A stretch of DNA of 7,988 nt from an uncultured Oscillospiraceae bacterium (GTDB lineage: Bacteria > Bacillota > Clostridia > UBA1212 > UBA1255): positions 1-7,988 of the forward strand of contig CABQCN010000046.1 of the NCBI GenBank assembly GCA_902462635.1, given 5' to 3'. The first letter of the stretch is position 1. Every line of letters begins with the position of its first letter. A model generated the notes under the pieces. The model was not told the origin of the DNA. It did not search any database and was given only the letters and a program-made list of their open reading frames with translations. This document shows positions 6,031-7,988 of this stretch, piece after piece. A program made the position numbers and the translations under genes.

Positions 6031-7152
6031 TCACAGCTCCTGCAGCGCCTCCGTCTTTCCGGCAGGCGGAAATTTTTTTTGCTTTTTGACTTTGATTTCG
6101 ATTACAAGCCAAAGGAAGAACGGAATCAAAACCTGGAACGGAATTGCGTAGATCAGATAATAATGCATGAAATCAAACATCTGTATAATATTGACAAAGA
6201 CGATCGCGGAAAGCGCGACGCTGAAAAATCCGATCGACAATAACAGCGGTTTATATTTTTTCAAAAAGAAAATGTGCTGTACGGCTTTCGCGCCGTTGGT
6301 CAATGCAAGAGATACTTTTGAAATGCCGGACAAAACAAACATAAAAGACATGATGGATTCGATTCGCGTGCCGATGCTTCCGACATGGATCACGCTTGCC
6401 GCTTTATAGGACGGAAAATACATTGCCGTCAGCGTATCCCAGCTCAATATGGAGCAGCTCAGGAGAAACAATATAATAAAAAACAAGACAGAGGAGAAGT
6501 TGCTGAATATAAATAATTTGTAGGGATTGACGCTCCTGTCCAGATGATTGGCAATGCCAAGAAACATAACCGACTCCGCAAGCGGCAGCGGGATAAACCG
6601 CAATGCATTATAAATCAGGCCGCCGGGGCCTTCTTCTTTCAGCGGAAGCAAATTTTTAAGTTGCATATTGCCGATCGATAATAAAGAGAGAATCAGAATG
6701 CTGCTTCCCGCCAGAAGCAGCATGATAAAGCACCAGCGTCCCAGAATAGGAGGGCCTTTGATTGCCAAATGGACGCATACAACAAAAAAGGCCAGGCAAA
6801 TAATAATAAAAGACGTCTGGTACAGGGATGTCAGATGGATAAATTCCGCATAATTTCCCCGAACCAGCCCCGACAATGTCAGAAAATAAAAAGCATAGAA
6901 AACAGAAAAAATCCAGTTTCCCCATTTTCCGAACGCAAACCGCATCATGCCGTATAAATCGGTTCCGGGCAGTAAACGAATCAACCGGGCATATAACATC
7001 ATCAGCGGCGTGATGAACACAGCGCTGATTAGCAAAGAAATCCAGGTCTCCGGTCCGCCGGTATCGGGATATCCTATAATAATGCTGTTGCTGATCTGTA
7101 TCAGCATAATAATTGAAAATGCGTGACGCATGGATAACGTATTTCCAGGCAT
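6031..7152 (-). CDS. Spore germinant receptor B subunit (GerAB/GerKB-type permease)
   Basis: Integral inner-membrane subunit of a nutrient germinant receptor, belonging to the amino acid/polyamine/organocation transporter fold; in Bacillus the B subunit carries the germinant-binding pocket. The 373-residue product is close to the family's usual length (about 365-370) and is hydrophobic throughout, compatible with ten TM segments. Recognisable family wording includes PETWISLLISA near residue 34, LLPGTDLYGMMRFAFGKWGNWIFS around 65-90, and LPLAESVMFLGI near 190. The C-terminus is a basic tail. The ATG at 7152 has AGGAGG at 7165-7160, spacer 7 nt, and this site overlaps the stop of the preceding small gene, so translation is likely coupled. 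It is the last gene of the operon and ends before a minus-strand terminator. The germinant cannot be predicted. A/T content is visibly higher than in the plus-strand genes. Confidence 0.92.
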   Translation of the reverse strand: MPGNTLSMRHAFSIIMLIQISNSIIIGYPDTGGPETWISLLISAVFITPLMMLYARLIRLLPGTDLYGMMRFAFGKWGNWIFSVFYAFYFLTLSGLVRGNYAEFIHLTSLYQTSFIIICLAFFVVCVHLAIKGPPILGRWCFIMLLLAGSSILILSLLSIGNMQLKNLLPLKEEGPGGLIYNALRFIPLPLAESVMFLGIANHLDRSVNPYKLFIFSNFSSVLFFIILFLLSCSILSWDTLTAMYFPSYKAASVIHVGSIGTRIESIMSFMFVLSGISKVSLALTNGAKAVQHIFFLKKYKPLLLSIGFFSVALSAIVFVNIIQMFDFMHYYLIYAIPFQVLIPFFLWLVIEIKVKKQKKFPPAGKTEALQEL

Positions 7153-7163
7153 GTCCGAGCCTC

Positions 7164-7382
7164 CTATTTAAAATTAAAAACCGTATGAATTATCCATTTG
7201 ACGGGAATAAACGGACTGGGGAGATAGATATCGAAACTGGCAAGCGCAAGAATGATAAACCCGGCGGTCAAAAACACTGCCGATACCCAGAATTCCCGTC
7301 TCGATCCGTTTTTCCAGTTCCGGCGCAGTCCGATCCATAGGAGTATCAAAAAATAGAGAAGCGTAATAACAAAAGGCGCCAT
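7164..7382 (-). CDS. Small two-TM protein in the germinant receptor operon (D-subunit-like)
   Basis: A 72-residue membrane protein: TM1 at about 3-19, a short basic loop (RRNWKNGSRREF), TM2 at about 31-50, and an aromatic C-terminal tail. The ATG at 7382 is preceded by GGGGAGG with a 7-nt spacer, a strong site, and the gene is packed 14 nt after the gerC-type gene and 11 nt before the gerB-type gene. Spacing, ribosome site and clean TM pattern make it a real gene despite its size. Some Bacillus ger operons carry a fourth, D gene for a small protein with two TM segments that modulates receptor function; this has the same size, topology and location. Assignment as a D subunit is inference from those features, not from recognised sequence similarity. 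Confidence 0.8.
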   Translation of the reverse strand: MAPFVITLLYFLILLWIGLRRNWKNGSRREFWVSAVFLTAGFIILALASFDIYLPSPFIPVKWIIHTVFNFK

Positions 7383-7396
7383 ATTCGTTCCTCCCC

Positions 7397-7988
7397 TTAG
7401 TGATGTTTGATCAGACCCGTATCATTGATGATCATGCTGCATTGGACATCAAAGCTTGCATTTTTATACAGCTCCGGCCATTCCGATTTCAGTTTCCGCC
7501 ACAGATCGGGATCTTTATAATAGATCGCGTCGGCAAATCCGAAGATGTCCGGCAGATCATTTTCCGAATTGGTATCGATATAGTCGTAAATCATATTTCG
7601 AATGGATTCCGATAGATTCTGTTCCAACTGGAAATTTAATTTCTGTAAGCCTTTTTCGGTATTGGGATATAATTTAAATGCTTCCGTATTGAATTCTACG
7701 GCGGCAATGACAAGATCGATATCGATCGTATATTTCAAATGTGAATCTTTATATTCATATTTAATGTTCGGCGTGCTGCGGCGGATTCCGACGGTTACTT
7801 CGGCCGTTTCCTTTTCGTCCAGCTTCTCGGTATGAACAAAGCCGCCCCCATTTAGAGGTTCTACCATCAGCAAATAGTACTGCATGTTCTCTGCGGCAAA
7901 ATATCCTGTCAGCCGATTTTCCCGAAACACGGCAAGTCCATCCAGTAAAAGCGTTTTTTCTTCCGAATCATCGAAGCGGATCACAGGC
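7397..7988 (-). CDS. Ger(x)C-family germinant receptor C subunit (N-terminal part outside window)
   Basis: C subunit of a spore germinant receptor, normally a lipoprotein on the outer face of the inner spore membrane. About 197 residues are visible. The frame stays open to the window edge, and the GTG at 7984 is an internal codon (…PVIRFDD), so the signal peptide, lipobox and N-terminal domain lie beyond 7988. Family wording includes GLAVFRENRLTGYF, YTIDIDLVIAAVEFN, and the C-terminal block IFGFADAIYYKDPDLWRKLKSEW followed by VQCSMIINDTGLI, which matches the Ger(x)C C-terminal domain. The next genes in the same direction are the small two-TM protein and the B-subunit permease, giving the order C, D-like, B. 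The A subunit is probably further upstream on the minus strand, unseen here. Confidence 0.9.
   Translation of the reverse strand, partial: PVIRFDDSEEKTLLLDGLAVFRENRLTGYFAAENMQYYLLMVEPLNGGGFVHTEKLDEKETAEVTVGIRRSTPNIKYEYKDSHLKYTIDIDLVIAAVEFNTEAFKLYPNTEKGLQKLNFQLEQNLSESIRNMIYDYIDTNSENDLPDIFGFADAIYYKDPDLWRKLKSEWPELYKNASFDVQCSMIINDTGLIKHH

Noticed and set aside
7982..7984. GTG at 7984 as the start of the gerC-type gene
   Set aside because: The frame continues past it to the window edge, and the visible protein lacks the lipoprotein signal and N-terminal domain of the family, so the gene is cut by the window.
6031..7988. Recent horizontal transfer of the ger region because of its higher A/T content
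   Set aside because: Hydrophobic membrane proteins are A/T-biased through codon demand, and no mobile element, integrase or attachment repeat is visible at its border.

Overview
The window reads as chromosomal DNA of a low-to-mid GC, endospore-forming member of the Bacillota, most likely in class Clostridia. The strongest clue is part of a spore germinant-receptor operon (GerC-, D-like and GerB-type genes). Purine-rich Shine-Dalgarno sites 6-10 nt before nearly every start, intrinsic terminators and a sigma-A type promoter agree with this. No phage, transposon, CRISPR, tRNA or rRNA sequence is visible. Genus cannot be read from the sequence.

Layout. (1) 1-1833, plus strand: the 3' part of a membrane-anchored HtrA/DegP-type serine protease with one PDZ domain, overlapping by 20 bp a complete endonuclease III gene (nth). 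(2) 1804-2373, minus strand: an unrecognised exported protein whose 3' end overlaps nth by 30 bp. It has a sigma-E-like promoter candidate. The first good terminator in its direction lies about 600 nt downstream, inside the 5' end of nth, so its transcript would be antisense to almost all of nth. (3) 2507-4477, plus strand: an hflK-hflC pair of SPFH/band-7 proteins, ending in a strong terminator. (4) 4490-5949, plus strand: a consensus-like promoter, a leader of about 130 nt with a hairpin before the ribosome site, and a signal-peptide/beta-domain/Pro-Thr linker/TM surface protein. (5) 5965-6001: a hairpin terminator between convergent genes, best suited to the minus strand. (6) 6031-7988, minus strand: a germinant-receptor operon in the order gerC-type (partial), a 72-residue two-TM protein, gerB-type permease. 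The A subunit is not in the window.

Together the genes point to envelope protein quality control (HtrA outside the membrane, HflKC as modulators of the membrane protease FtsH), base-excision DNA repair, surface interaction and spore germination. Every recognisable family is a known one. The less ordinary items are the nth/1804-2373 antisense arrangement with its embedded terminator, the small two-TM protein inside the ger operon, and the unrecognised surface protein.
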